From: Glycine soja
Taxonomy: Eukaryota > Streptophyta > Magnoliopsida > Fabales > Fabaceae
Length of the DNA stretch: 64,000 bases
Assembly: GCF_004193775.1 (NCBI RefSeq)
Contig: NC_041012.1
Span: 11,739,223 to 11,803,222, forward strand
Reading direction: 5' to 3'
The position numbers were made by a program, and so were the translations under genes. The notes beneath the pieces were generated by a model. It saw only the letters and a program-made list of their open reading frames with translations, was not told the DNA's origin and ran no database searches. Each line of letters starts with the position of its first letter. Position 1 is the first letter of the stretch. Shown piece after piece: positions 1-11,799 of this stretch.

Positions 1-745
1 CCCAAAACAATTTTCAGTTACCTATCATGGACAGTTGGTGCATCAATCATGATTGGTGGTGAGAGATTCGGGAGTACTGAGTTGGCAGTGAGAAGAGGCA
101 AAACCAGAACATTGGCTGATGGTTTATGATGTCAACATAAAATATGCAACTATGTTGCTTTCATATGTCATAATTCTTAGGTTATCATCTTACATCAATT
201 GGATGCATGGAAGGGATCTATGAAAATCTAACTTGAAAGGTGCAGGGTGACTTTGTACACTTGACAGGTGTTTGAGTGGCCAAATTGATAATTACTGTCT
301 CGATCACTGACAGGTGTTTGATTGTGCATGGAACTAGTACGATGTGAGATGTGCCATACTCTCTATTCGCTGTATGATGCCTATCCAAAACTAAGTAAAC
401 CTTGCACTTTAGTCCACACTGCTTATTATGACTTTTTAGAACAGATCTACAATTGAAGCCTCATAAAAAAGAAATATGTGTGACAAAAATTCTTATGTTT
501 TGGTTTAATGTATATTTTCCTTCGTTTGTCTAATAGATTAAATTTGAAGCATTTAGAGAAGAAAATATGTTGGGAACTTGGGATCATAAATTTCAGCTCT
601 CAAACAAATGTCGTATCAGTAAACATAACCTTATTAATTGCTACCTTATATGCCGAGTTTTCAACTTCTAGCTAGTAGAACTACACTATTTCAATGCAAC
701 TAAAGATAAGAACTCACATGATCATGGGATTCACTTCTCCATAAT
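1..745. other. Intergenic, left copy of duplicated segment
   Basis: No gene is visible. The stretch aligns by eye with 11802-12560, which lies just upstream of the intact FLA gene at 10738-11616; both share the word ttacctatcatgga and the phrase gtactgagttggca. This places the window's left edge inside the decayed copy of the FLA-FLA-beta-galactosidase duplication. Confidence 0.7.
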
Positions 746-769
746 ACAAATATATGTATATTTAAAAAA

Positions 770-948
770 TGACTTCTACATCGGTCCTAAACAGAACCGA
801 TGCAAGAAGACATTTTTATACATTTTGACACGCTGCTTACATCGGTTGACAAAAAATCGATGTCAATTGACTTTCTACATTGTTTTGAAAACTGATGTTG
901 AAAGCCTTTTAGAATCGATGTGGAAAGACTTTTTTTGTAGTAGTGCAT
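770..948. mobile_element. CACTA-like terminal fragment
   Basis: The stretch has repeated short words around 'catcggt' and 'aatcgatgt' in both orientations and ends in ttttttgtagtagtg. The reverse complement of that end begins cactactacaaaaaa, the usual form of a CACTA-type terminal inverted repeat. No matching left terminus is visible, so it is a 5'-truncated piece. It has no counterpart at the aligned place in the right-hand copy, which has the large solo LTR near there instead. Confidence 0.35.
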
Positions 949-1629
949 GCATTGTTCCCTTATAAAGAAAGAGAATTAGTTAAGCCAGGCATCCTATATC
1001 ATATACATAAAAACTAAACCATTTTCTGTGTCATAGAAGCAATTAACTGCATGCTTAACCAATCATAATTTGGCGTGAATCTAGTTAGCCTGTTAAAGAT
1101 ATGACTTTTATTATTTAGCTATTTAAAGAAAGTGCCAAGGACTAACAGGGGCTTAAATGGAGTTTACTCAGAAGAGAAAATAAAATCTCCTTTGGAAAAG
1201 TGGACTATTTTTGTATTGCAATCCAACCATTATTTGCTAATATTAGGCAAATATTCGTTTCCCACCTCCTTTAATTACAACTAGTCATTGTTTAACTTTA
1301 TAAACTTATAAAGTATGACCTGCATTATGCTTAACAAATTGGAGGATTAAATTAGCAAAAAATGGAGATAGTTTCTGTTAATTTCTTGTTCAGAAGACAT
1401 AATAAAGCTTGCAAAAATTATTGAAGAAATCATAGCATAACACTTAAATTTATAAAGGGATACAACAATCAATCAAATCACAGATTGCCTAATCCACTCT
1501 GATAAATTCACTACGACAGTATTCACTCCTTTCTTGCAATTGCTTAACACATCATTACACTCTTGAACTTGAACAATATGGTAACTTAACTACTATCTTG
1601 AACGTTGGCAAATTCATCCAAACTTATTT
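949..1629. other. Intergenic, downstream of FLA pseudogene
   Basis: No open frame is supported. It aligns with about 15400-16065 downstream of the intact FLA gene (shared phrase atcctatatcatatacat), so it is part of the duplication and probably old 3' flank of the FLA gene. Confidence 0.6.
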
Positions 1630-2462
1630 TGGTTTATGATGACAATACAATCAGAAGAACTAGTCCAGGAACAAGGGACGCCCACTTTCCATGCAAATTG
1701 ATTTCACAGTGCCAGAGTTGTCGTTTGTGGAATTAATCTCAGATGATTCTGAGGAATCTGGGGATAGTGACTTCTCCTTATCCGCTTTAGGCGCCTCTGG
1801 AGCCAATAAGGGTGCCTTTGCCGGTGCTTTAGCAACAGTAAAGAAGTCCATAGGAAGAAGCACCTTCCCCACCTTATATATAGCAAGATGCTTATCAGTA
1901 TATATAATGCCAGTGATGGTGGTGTTAACCTCACCCGTCGAGATGTTCACACTCCCTCTATAACTTATCACATTCAGTTCCACCGTTCCTGGTTTAGCCC
2001 GTGCAAGGTGCAAGTGTTCTCACAGGGTTCGTCAGAGTGTCAAAGTTGGAGCTAAAGACATAGTCTGAAAGAACGTGGAATTGCAAGAGTTCTATCTTTT
2101 GGCCATCAGAGAGAGAGAGAGAGTTGAGGAAGCCAGCTTTGAGTTCTGAGAAAGCACTGTCATCGAGCAAAAGAATTGTTATGCCGCCTGATTTAGTAGT
2201 TAGAAGCTGAGCATTGAGTTGGTTGATCAATTGGGTGGTTTTCATGAGGCGGATTAGGATGTTGAATGACTTTGCCTTCCTCAGGATTCCAACAATGTCA
2301 ACAGCTGGAGTACTGTCGGGTGGAATCAGTTGGAGGTTGTGGCAATGAGGGAACCAATGGTTGTTGAGGAGCAGCAGCTGGTGTGGTAGGAGCAGGTTGG
2401 GTTGGTTTGAGAGGGGCAGAAGCTGGGGAAAACGACAAGATAGATTGGTTTTTCATCATGGG
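1630..2462 (-). pseudogene. Fasciclin-like arabinogalactan protein pseudogene
   Basis: This is a decayed copy of the intact FLA gene at 16098-16970. On the minus strand one recognises the proline/alanine-rich linker, the fasciclin core (TTQLINQLNAQLLTTKSGG) and the H2-like segment ending VGKVLLPMDFF. The damage is visible by comparison. The N-terminal signal peptide is almost entirely deleted: the product would run from MMKNQSILSF straight into the proline-rich region. A 7-bp tandem duplication (gtgcaag twice, 2001-2014) shifts the frame inside the fasciclin domain. Another frame disturbance lies near 2300-2330. The conserved serine-proline-aspartate motif reads LLDD, and the hydrophobic GPI-signal tail is replaced by a short unrelated end. 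A 6-bp expansion of the gagaga run near 2110 keeps frame. The promoter TATA element survives, so transcription cannot be excluded, but no secreted FLA can be made. Confidence 0.88.
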
Positions 2463-2533
2463 TAAAGGAATACAATTGGTAGGATTTGTGTTGGCAGTGG
2501 GCACTTGATGCATTGATTATATGGTGGAGATGA

Positions 2534-2543
2534 CTTTTATAGA
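2534..2543 (-). promoter_or_regulatory. TATA box of FLA pseudogene
   Basis: The minus strand reads ctataaaag here, matching in sequence and position the TATA box of the intact paralogue at 17081-17088. It lies about 75 bp upstream of the remnant start. Confidence 0.5.
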
Positions 2544-2559
2544 GCAAATGTAGGAGTCG

Positions 2560-3639
2560 GAGTCAACGATAGGCAGGTGAATGGTTTTGTTTTAAAACCT
2601 TAAAATTGTGATTTGTGAGCATGCACACAGTTGCTAGCTGGTAAGGATATCGAGGTGTTGCATCAATGATGGAGCAATGTGATTTTATGATTGAAGGCCA
2701 CACCAATCTCCAATCGCAATCAATTGATTTTGTGAATTTTAGTGTTTTCTGCTTTGATGATTGTACTCAAGCAGAACAATTTATTTATTTATTCATTTAT
2801 AGGTTATGGAAATTACACTCCTATAACTAAACATTTATGTATAATAACGTAATACTTCGGCTGCAACTCAGAAAAAGTCTTCTGTAATCTATAACTAGTG
2901 AGCATGGATGATGAAGATGGAAGGTTTATCGATATCAAAGACATGCAAGTATTTTATTTCACACAAAATTATCATCTAGATTTTGAGAAATCTTTATCTC
3001 TGCATGTATTGAAAAAAGGCTTTGGACAGGGAATCTCATAATGCCAATGGTCTCATTCTGATTACAGTTGTTTGCTGTCAACGAAGAACTTGGTGGCTAC
3101 TGTTATCATCAATAATCATGATAAAAGTTTCCTGATCGAATTATTGACATGCCAGTATTTTGGTTTCTAGCTTGGTGATGATGTAAACAATGACCTGATA
3201 TGTTGCCCCACGATTTCGTAAATGAAATGGTGATTACATGCACTACTGATATTATGATGAATTCTAATTTAGGGAAACTTTCCATTACAAATTAATTAAC
3301 TAATCCAACTTCTCTTGTCAGAAGTAGCCCTATTGTTCATTTTTCGTCTGTCATACTACTGATGTATGAGAACAATATTCTTGTCTAGTGAGTAAGAAAC
3401 TTTCCTTTCGAGTAAAACATACCACTATCACACATCATGCATAAGTGAGACTTTCCTCTTTTGTAAAGTAAATACATTGTTTTGTTTGACATTTTTTTTC
3501 CTGGTTTACTACCAGAATGCCATTTTACTTTGGCTAATGAGGAATCATCTTCAACAATGAGTCTAAGAGACTTGGGAGAGTGCAAAGTGTTATTCAGCCA
3601 AGTCCAAGCTAGGAAGTGGGAAGGTTTGAAGCGACATGT
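2560..3639. other. Intergenic between FLA and BGAL pseudogenes
   Basis: No gene is seen. The stretch aligns with about 17100-18682 in the intact copy, with the right-hand spacer carrying extra AT-rich sequence near 17450-17820. It contains the former 3' untranslated flank of the beta-galactosidase copy. Confidence 0.55.
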
Positions 3640-5512
3640 CTATGCACAAGAAGATTCAACAGCTAAACTCTTTGCTACTCCTTTACATGGATCTCCAAAT
3701 GCATTAATAGATAGTTCAATTCTACAACTGCTTGAACCAATGCAGGCCTGTTAATTAATGCTCATTTGAGTCAGTTAATCCGAATGAAATAAAGTCAGAT
3801 TAGCTACCCAAAAGGCATATATGAACTTCTTACCTAAAAAGGAAGCTTGATATATAACTCCTTCTGCACAATGGATAGAGCTTCGTTGCTTCGGCAGTGT
3901 CCATGTTTGAAGTTCCCACAAGTTCCATAAGGCATTCCAAAACTTGCAAATTTAATGGATGAGATCACCTGATTAGGATACGGGCACTCCAGTGACACTA
4001 AAGGGACTACTTTTCCTTCTGATTCTGTATCTGAATTCCACAAGTCTACAGGTGGTGGGTGAGATCCAGATACATGTGAACACACGCTTCCTATCTGTCT
4101 TGTAGCAAAAGAGATTTGCATAGGGTTGCGTCCACTTTCCTCAAACAATATAAGTGTGTTTCTATTTGGTTGTAACCATGATTGCGGTACATGATATCTT
4201 CCAGATTAGTTACTCAATGAGTACCTAACAGGATTGCCTTCACTTCCTTCAAACAATTACAAATTATTTTCAAGTTTCAAATTCTCTGATGCAGAATATC
4301 TAAACACTTACAATGTCTGTGATGGTTTTCCACAGTTCTTTAGACATTTGAATGAATTGTAGGAACCTCTACAATTGCATGAGTGAGTAAAGCCACCTTT
4401 TGGAGAGACATATATGTAGGCCAATATCGCCCAATGCTCTGTCCATTCACCCAAGCTTCACCTCTTCCCATTCCCGTGAAGTCAATTGCAACTGGATTAC
4501 TGCCAGAGGGAGCAACAAAGTTTGTCTAGCATATGTATTTGCGTTGGTTAGCAGCAAAACCATTTGTCCTATGGTAGTATGTCCTTAACTTTCTTTGAAG
4601 TATGTGATTGTGCAGTATCAGATGCAAACACAGATGAGTAAACATGACATTGGACAGTCCATAAACGAAGGAAACAGATAGGTGCAAAGAGACTTTGTCC
4701 GCCAATGTAGTTATAACAATGAAAGGATAATTAAGAAAAAAGTTGAGAATTTCAACAGATGCTATATTCTTATAAGATTACCTTGTACCAAATCAAAGGT
4801 TGATTTGTAGGTAAGGTAGATTGTGAATTCCACTGTCCAGAACTACCACTTGATAGACCTAAATCTTCACCTTTAAGGCCAACCTGAATTCACAAAATTA
4901 TAGACCGTGTATTCTATCTATGGCTTCAAAGAGAAAAGGAAAAATGAAATCCAATTTACCGTATTTCAGTTGTATTTCTTCCGTTGATGAAGTCATCAAA
5001 ACTCAAATCGAGAAAGAAAATAATTGGCTTTAGTTAGGCTGAGACTAACCTTACATGTCCACTTTCGAGACGATAAATCAAGAGTGCTGCCATTCTTCAA
5101 ACCTTTCAATATCACTGGACCAGTTATCCCTGCACCCCATGTGTCAAAAAAAAGCTCCATAGTTCTGATGTACATAAAGTTTGCATTAGTTGATATAGTA
5201 ATAAGAACAGGGATAAAGTGAACTGATATGGGGAGGGATTAACAATCCAATGTATATTACTAACCAAAATTTCCTTAGTTCTAAATGCTTATCTAAGTTA
5301 TAAAAATAAAAGACGAACCAACCTGAAGTCCCACAGTTAAACTCAGGAGATCAATTGTGTTCTTCCCAAACACTAGTGTGAAGTGTCTACTTTGACATTA
5401 GCTTTCTCATGGTTGCCCATTTCACTCCCTGAAAACTCCATTGAAATAAAGAAAGAAATGAACACTTTAGGAACAGTCATAAACAATTGATCTTACTCTA
5501 TTTGTGACACCC

Positions 5513-7880
5513 TCTACCCCAACATACATATAAGTAAGAAAAACATAAAAATATGAAATTTAATTAAATCAATTCTATACAAATTACTTAAACCAATTCA
5601 CGTGGGTAAAAATATCACATTCGCTTCACTGTTACGAAATAAAACTTATTAAAAATATTTCCGACTCAAAATAAGTTTGTCTAAGTTTATAAAAGAGCTC
5701 AATTTAAAGAGTGGAATAAAATAAAGTAAAATACATATTTGGAACATCATACAATTAAAACAAAAAACTAATGCCCCAATGTCACATCACATCCTATCAG
5801 AGCATTGTGTTATCGTGTCCTCTAGCACGAGGTCATTTAAAGTCATTCACCTAGTCATCTGTTTCCACGAACACAAGATTTGAGATCATCACAAGATCCA
5901 AACACAAACAGCACACGAAGAATGAGTTATCACATTTTTAAATAAAATACAAATAAACAAAGATATAATCAAAATACATTATAGAACTATTCATAACGTA
6001 ACTGAACTTAATACAATCCACGTCACTTTACTCCTTTATCATTTAAAATTCATTATAGAAATCACCAATCACATTATACATGAATCACGCACTCGAGTCA
6101 AGACTTAACAACACTCACAAATTTCATAATAAACAATTCACAGACATTATGCAAGAATTATACTAAGATTGAAGCCTATATGTAATGTTGTACCATATAA
6201 GTGAAAAACCACAATGGGACACTTAGGAGTATATAACAAGACACGCCTCATAACAGGTATGTCAGGTCACTCTCACTAAGTAAATCATAAGGTGACTAGC
6301 CAGGGTCACTCTGTTTTGCGAGAATGCTCTACCATATGGGATCAACATAAGCTTAAAGAAACACTCAAACCAAGTGTATTTACCCCCAAGGCCTAGACTC
6401 TGAAGAATCTGTTAGGGTCTCACCTTCTTGATTCAGGTTCAACTCTTAAAACAACTTTTGCACGCAGACACTGCTAATGAATTATACAATACCCACGATC
6501 TCGCACTTGTCTTCAAATACGTTTAACACATTATGCTACAATTTAACACTTCAGTTTCCTAACTTGGAACCCTACACTTTTCTTTTAACACTTTGTGCAT
6601 AAACACTTTTCTTAAGGTAAACACCAGTTAGGTTATTGTATAATTCACAACTCATAATACAAGTATTGTCACATCAAGTATTAACCACACACTTATTCAC
6701 AACCATATCCCATGTCCACAATTTAACATCTCACAATGTCACAATCCACCATCACATGTTCACGTGTATCCCACAGATTAACACATGCTCAATTTATCCC
6801 TTACACATAATTTCAATCACAATTTCATGATCCCAATATAACAATTTATCATGCTAATCTAGTAAATATTGTCCGAAACACAAACAAATTATACAAAAGG
6901 CTTCTCACAACATAGGGAGTAAAACCCTTCAAACAATTTCACATAATCATATCAAAATCATAGGTAAAAAACACGAAAACACCAAGAGCACTCAATTTTA
7001 TCAAACAATTTGCATTAGGGCATCGATTGGTCCATCAAACATAACAATCTCGTAATTATAATCATACATAAAAATTGTAATATAACAAACATCCCAAAAT
7101 AAATCTCAATTTGATCCTCTAAGGATTCCTACACATGTTCATTTTAACCCTAATTGTGATAAACTCATCCCTTACCTCTATGTCGGCTCACGTGTGTAGT
7201 CCGACAACGATAGTTGTGTCTCTAGCGGTTCCCTAAGATTCCTTAAGCTTTTCCTCTGGTTGCTCTACTAGGGTTTCCAAGCGTTAGAGAGAAGAATAAG
7301 GGATTGGAGCCTTCATTCCACTGTCTGCATACGAGGAGCATTTCTCCCTCCATAGACATTTTTTCGCAAATCCCAACGGTGGAGATATGAAGAAATGAGT
7401 TCAAACTCAGTGTTCAAATTTCACAATGATCCAACAGTTAACGAGTCTGATGTCATAGTTTTACTGGGTCAGGTTTGAATGTATGCAAAAAAAAAAAAAG
7501 AGGATTTTGGAAGAGGAGGAAGAGAAAACGAATTTGAGAGGAATAAAGTGTAGAGACGTATCCTAAATATAAAAGCTGACTTAATATGTTTTTATTTATA
7601 AGTAGGATACTATCATCCTGTTATTTACTCTATTTTTTCTTTATTTTATTTTTTATAAAAACGAACTCTATTTTATTACCTATCAAATGAATAAATAAAA
7701 CTTTTTTTTATTTTCTAAGAACATATATTTATTTTATTTACCTTAAAATTATTATTTTTAATTAATAAAATTATTTATCTTTATTTATTTAATTACAAAA
7801 ATCTTATTATTTTTCTAAAATTCTATTTATTTTTAAATAAAACCATTATTCTATTTATTTTACGAAAAATGGGTGTTACA
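5513..7880 (-). mobile_element. Solo LTR, large Ty3/gypsy-like family, copy 1
   Basis: The block starts tgtgacaccctctacccc and ends gggtgttaca. It matches, in opposite orientation, the element at 12588-15147, for example around 6300-6420 versus 14280-14410. Length is about 2.37 kb, with no coding frame. The TGTAACACCC-type ends and size suggest a solo LTR of a Tat/Ogre-like element; the family name is inferred. The flanks (ctatt and ataca) are not a target duplication. They also match positions about 2.7 kb apart in the intact paralogue (about 20500 and 23165), so host sequence containing exons 8-13 was lost here. Confidence 0.7.
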
Positions 7881-8163
7881 ATACAGAATCAATCTGATCA
7901 TATTTTGAGTGTGACCTTTAAAAAACTAAATGGTTTATATAGAAAAGTACACTAACCATCCACTCCAATTCTCAGTCCAAATCTTTGGTTTTGCATTAGA
8001 ACTTGTGAATTGATCGCAGTAAAAATCATTGCACATGTTTATCTAAAAGTAGTTAACATAACAAATTGTGAAATTAATAATCAAGAAGGATAAGTGTATA
8101 CGGCAGCATAGTAAGATTGCTCTATATATTAAGGAATCAGGAAGACAGACAATCTAGTAAAAC

Positions 8164-8550
8164 TGTTGGTAGTTTATTAGATGATAGTTGATAGTTGATA
8201 GTTTTAGAGAATTATTTTAGAAAGAAGACTATGTCATTGATTTCTTGGATGATCAATTACAACATATCAATTGCCTATTTATAGGCTCAAGTCACCAACC
8301 TCTCAATGGTGGTGAATGTTTCTATATTACTTTAGGTCTTTCTAAAGTTTTCATGATAGATTAGTATCATGATAGTTTTAGATTGTTCTATCTTATACAT
8401 ACACTTATAGTTCTAGATTGTTCTATCATATTCATACACATTATAGTTCTAAATTGTTCTACCATATTCACACTATAGTTCTAGGATATTCTACTATTTT
8501 CATACATATTATATTTAAGAATATTCTAGAAATTTGTAGCAAATTCAACA
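8164..8550 (-). mobile_element. Solo LTR (387 bp) with AAAAC duplication
   Basis: The block begins tgttggtag and ends attcaaca, has TG/CA ends, and is flanked on both sides by aaaac (8159-8163 and 8551-8555). The intact paralogue has the uninterrupted site around 23431-23436 (gtaaaacataaac), confirming insertion into intron 6 of the duplicated beta-galactosidase. A TATAAATAGG sequence on the minus strand (about 8276-8287) suggests a minus orientation. No internal region remains. Confidence 0.8.
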
Positions 8551-9420
8551 AAAACATAACACGAGAAAACTCACAATTGGATCAGCAGCATCAGCATCAG
8601 CCTGTTGCCACAATACCCAAGGTACTCTTGTATCAAGAGATGTTTCCATTGATGCTGCCCATTTCATGTAGGATTTAGCAGCAGGACCATAGGCCGCATA
8701 AATGTCCCGATACTCATTTTCAATCTGGCATTGGAAAGTACATAATATTTTCACATTTAAAAAGTAGGCAGTAGGCCATTGGAAATTCAGAACTGGCAGT
8801 CTATATTATATGCTTTGATATCTAGATGACATAATTTCTCATAAAAGAAAATTTGAAATGTATTTAATGAAATTTAAGAAAAACCTGACACAAAATTATA
8901 GGTCCTCCCTGTGATGCATAGAGGTTCTCTTGCTTGATCATATCCATAATCTTAGCAGTAAACTGCTTCATTTCTGTCTGAAGACTACTCAATTTCACAT
9001 GATAGAAGGAAGCAGGTGGAGCAAGATGAGAGACATGGAGAAAGGAAAGGAATAATTACCTTAAATGGTTTGTTATCAGTTCGGAACTGAATTCCCGGAA
9101 TAAAATGTAGCCAAAGAGGGAAACCATTGTTAAGGAAAGTTAAAGACCATGATCAGATATGAACTTCCTTGTAATAAGATACATAAAAATAAGATCCAAA
9201 TTTACCCGTAGTTCCATTCAGCACATGCGTATGGACCAATCCAGAGATGGACATATAGACCAGTTGCTGCTACTGCCTTCACAAATTTGACCAAATCACC
9301 CCTACCTTCAAAATTATACTGCCAAACCAAAGTACATAATCCCCAACTTTATAAATTGTTTCCAATTTATGACTTCTGATTGAAATCAAGAAATACTCCT
9401 CCCAATTTGATGCTTTTAAA

Positions 9421-10737
9421 ACATAGACGAAATTACGGATTAAACTAAAATTGTGAATTTTTAAAAATAGAAAAATCAATTATCTCTATTTCATTTTAAA
9501 ATAAAGGAACAAACATTTTAGATTAAACTAAATAAGAGAAACAAAATTGTATTTAAGTCTTTTTTATTTCTGCCATAAAAAGTTAACATGTGTAATAGAT
9601 TGAATGGTTAGTAGGATAATACTAGAATTTGATAGCTTATATTCTTTAATAATATTAAAATTTATTAACAGTGTAACAATATTTTTTTTGGGTTAGAGAA
9701 TGGAGTAATATAACATAATATTTATATATATCATATCAAAGAAAACTCAAAACTTAGTGGGAGCAGCTGTCCCCACGCCCTTAGCCATATATCCGATCCA
9801 GATTACAACCAAGGTTTTAAAACATGATTTTAGGCTGTGATTTGGACTGTAACATCAAAATTTTTTAGTTGTCCACAATCGTAATTGGGATCGCATCAGT
9901 CACATTTGTTCGCAAGACAAAACCGTAACGCGATCGGGACTGATAATTAAAACCTTGATGATAACTAACTAGAGATTAATGGTAAAGTAAGCAAGATTGA
10001 ACTTATATGCATTGACCATCAGACCATCCTACTGAAATTTCTAAGTGGCATCAATTGTAAATTTAAGTATATGCAACCATAACAGAATCATTCATTGTTT
10101 CATTTATTGGCAAATAGTCTAGCACCTCCAGAAGTGCATAAGCTCTGTTGCCAAGTTTGAGTTTAGTTTTCCGCAATTAGTACAATAAAACAGTGAGCTA
10201 GAGGAGGTTTGTTTAGCTTGCAAAAGTATGCCCCAGAAAAGAAGTTCCAATGTCCTAAGGATTATTTTTTTCCACAGGTATCCTTAATGATAAACACCTG
10301 TCATCTTTCTCTTTAACTTTACTATTTTCTTCTCTTTTTTTTTTCATTACGTTACTTGTCACAATTATTATTTATTTTCTCTTTTCTTTTAATCTCAATC
10401 CTATTTTTATCCTAATTCTTTCTATCTATCTCTTATTTCTACCTCAATCTACCCAGAATAAAATCGAAGCTTTATCACTCCTCATAGAGACATGTGCATG
10501 TGCTGTCAAAAAGTGCAAAAGTATGATTTTCAAAAACTAAAAAAAAACAATTAAATTAAACAAAAATAGAGGAATGAAAGATGGCTAATACATAATCATT
10601 GACCCAAAATGGCATACACAATATTTCAGACTGGGAAATTCGGTGATATACACATGCTAGCAGGGACAGTGACATTTGAATCCAAATCACACAAAACCAA
10701 ACAAAAACACCGGACCCTTTCTGTCATAAACTTTATC
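9421..10737. other. Intergenic between the two tandem units
   Basis: Homology to the intact beta-galactosidase stops near 9420 (equivalent to 24358, inside intron 2). The rest is AT-rich spacer with pyrimidine-rich runs at 10310-10450. A small repeat at about 9810-9957 has ends aaggttttaaaa and ttaaaacctt in inverted orientation, resembling a degraded MITE, but no target duplication was found. No gene is supported. Confidence 0.5.
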
Positions 10738-11616
10738 TCATATCATGGATCCAACCATCAGAACAAACCCGACAACGAAAGACATCCGCGTTACATGTAC
10801 GCTGTTGAAATTCATGGAACCAGCAGAAGCGTCCACTGGAACAGCACCATCATCATCACTATTTTTGTTACTATCACCACTTTCATCTGCAGATGACTTC
10901 GTTTTAGGTGATTCTCCTTTCGACGGTGAAGGTGCCGGAGCCTTAGGCTTAGGAAGAACCACGTCAAGTGGCACAAGCACCTTGTCCACCTCATAAACGG
11001 CAAGCTTGTTGTCCGTGTACACGGTTCCGGTAATGGTGGCATTGACGGCACCGGTGGTCATGCTCACTTGGCTGCCACCATAAGTGGTGACATTAAGTTG
11101 CAGCCTTTTAGAGTCATCACCGGCTTGGGTCTGAACGGGGTTGGTGAGAGTGTCGAAGTTGGAGATTGAGAGGAAGGAAGAAAGAGTGTGAAATTGTAAA
11201 AGTTCAACCTTTTGCCTGTCGTTGAGTGAGTTGAGGAATCCTGCTTTTAGCTTTGAGAAGGCAGAATCAGGTGGGGAGAAAATGGTCAATCCCCCAGAAC
11301 CTGACGTGAGGAGTTGAGAGTTGAGTTGGTTGATCAACTGGGTCGTCTTCAGAAGCCGAATCAGAACAGAAAATCTCTTGGCCTTACTCAGGATTTGAGC
11401 AATGTCAATGGTGGGAGCTTTTGAAGTGGCGGGTGTAGGGGCACCAATGGGAGACACTGGTACCAATGGAACAGTATTCATTCCCTGTGGAGATGCCAAG
11501 GGTGATTGTGGCAATTTTGGTATTGTTGGAGATGCTGCTGGTGAGTGTTGGGCTGATGTGGTGATCATCACAAGTACAAGTGAGGCACAGAAGATGAGAG
11601 AATGTTGCATCATCAT
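10738..11616 (-). CDS. Fasciclin-like arabinogalactan protein (FLA11/12 type)
   Basis: This intronless gene encodes 292 residues. FLA proteins are secreted, GPI-anchored glycoproteins of the plasma membrane and cell wall that affect wall architecture. The sequence shows a signal peptide (residues 1-22, ending TTSA), a proline-rich arabinogalactan-type segment (about 24-68) and one fasciclin domain (about 70-217). That domain has the H1 motif TIFSPPDSAF (111-120), a Phe-His pair (142-143) and an H2 segment ending VDKVLVPLD. Two N-glycosylation sequons (NVT 175, NAT 192), a second Pro/Ala/Ser/Lys segment (about 220-240) and a hydrophobic tail (about 278-292) fitting a GPI signal follow. An upstream in-frame ATG at 11661 exists, but the start at 11616 directly precedes the hydrophobic signal and fits family length. 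The gene lies upstream of a second FLA and a beta-galactosidase on the same strand. The single fasciclin domain and motifs fit the FLA11/12 group. Confidence 0.92.
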   Translation of the reverse strand: MMMQHSLIFCASLVLVMITTSAQHSPAASPTIPKLPQSPLASPQGMNTVPLVPVSPIGAPTPATSKAPTIDIAQILSKAKRFSVLIRLLKTTQLINQLNSQLLTSGSGGLTIFSPPDSAFSKLKAGFLNSLNDRQKVELLQFHTLSSFLSISNFDTLTNPVQTQAGDDSKRLQLNVTTYGGSQVSMTTGAVNATITGTVYTDNKLAVYEVDKVLVPLDVVLPKPKAPAPSPSKGESPKTKSSADESGDSNKNSDDDGAVPVDASAGSMNFNSVHVTRMSFVVGFVLMVGSMI

Positions 11617-11727
11617 TTTTGTGTTATAGAAATGGAATGTTATAATGATTTTTTTTTGCACACTTGAGACTCCAATATGCTATTTCTGTGGTTTGTTTTA
11701 ATGTGAGGAAAATGGAAGAAGTGGCTA

Positions 11728-11736
11728 CCTTTTTAT
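11728..11736 (-). promoter_or_regulatory. TATA box of FLA gene
   Basis: The minus strand reads tataaaaag about 115 bp upstream of the chosen start codon at 11616, a normal distance for a plant promoter with a short leader. Confidence 0.55.
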
Positions 11737-11799
11737 ACTGAGGCAGGGAAAGAATGATGTGTATAAGGTCAGTGTTAGGAACTTATAAGATTAAGCTTT

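Larger units (their letters stand above)
3640..9320 (-). pseudogene. GH35 beta-galactosidase pseudogene (BGAL8-like)
   Basis: Minus-strand exons can be matched one by one to the intact gene at 18683-24927. Equivalents of exons 3 to 7 lie at about 9205-9320, 9060-9125, 8885-8985, 8578-8728 and 7960-8035. Equivalents of exons 14 to 19 lie at about 5331-5445, 5050-5170, 4782-4883, 4330-4540, 3870-4195 and 3640-3747. Exons 1-2 (signal peptide and start) and exons 8-13 are missing. Further lesions are a 4-bp deletion in exon 14, one extra T in the exon 15 poly-T run, a 2-bp insertion in exon 17, the exon 18 donor changed from GT to GA, and the exon 4 acceptor changed from AG to AA. Several exons are still open, notably the acid/base motif IENEY in exon 6 and WTENWSGW in exon 7. 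Large solo LTRs occupy 5513-7880 and 8164-8550. It cannot encode a working enzyme. Confidence 0.92.

Noticed and set aside
3482..3754. 90-codon plus-strand open frame
   Set aside because: It is antisense to the last exon of the beta-galactosidase pseudogene.
9810..9957. MITE with aaggttttaaaa ends
   Set aside because: The short inverted ends are suggestive, but no target duplication or second copy was found, so it is only mentioned within the intergenic entry.
10609..11629. Plus-strand open frames over the FLA gene at 10738-11616
   Set aside because: They are opposite-strand shadows of a clearly functional FLA coding sequence; the same holds for plus-strand frames at 1691-1963 and 16066-16437.
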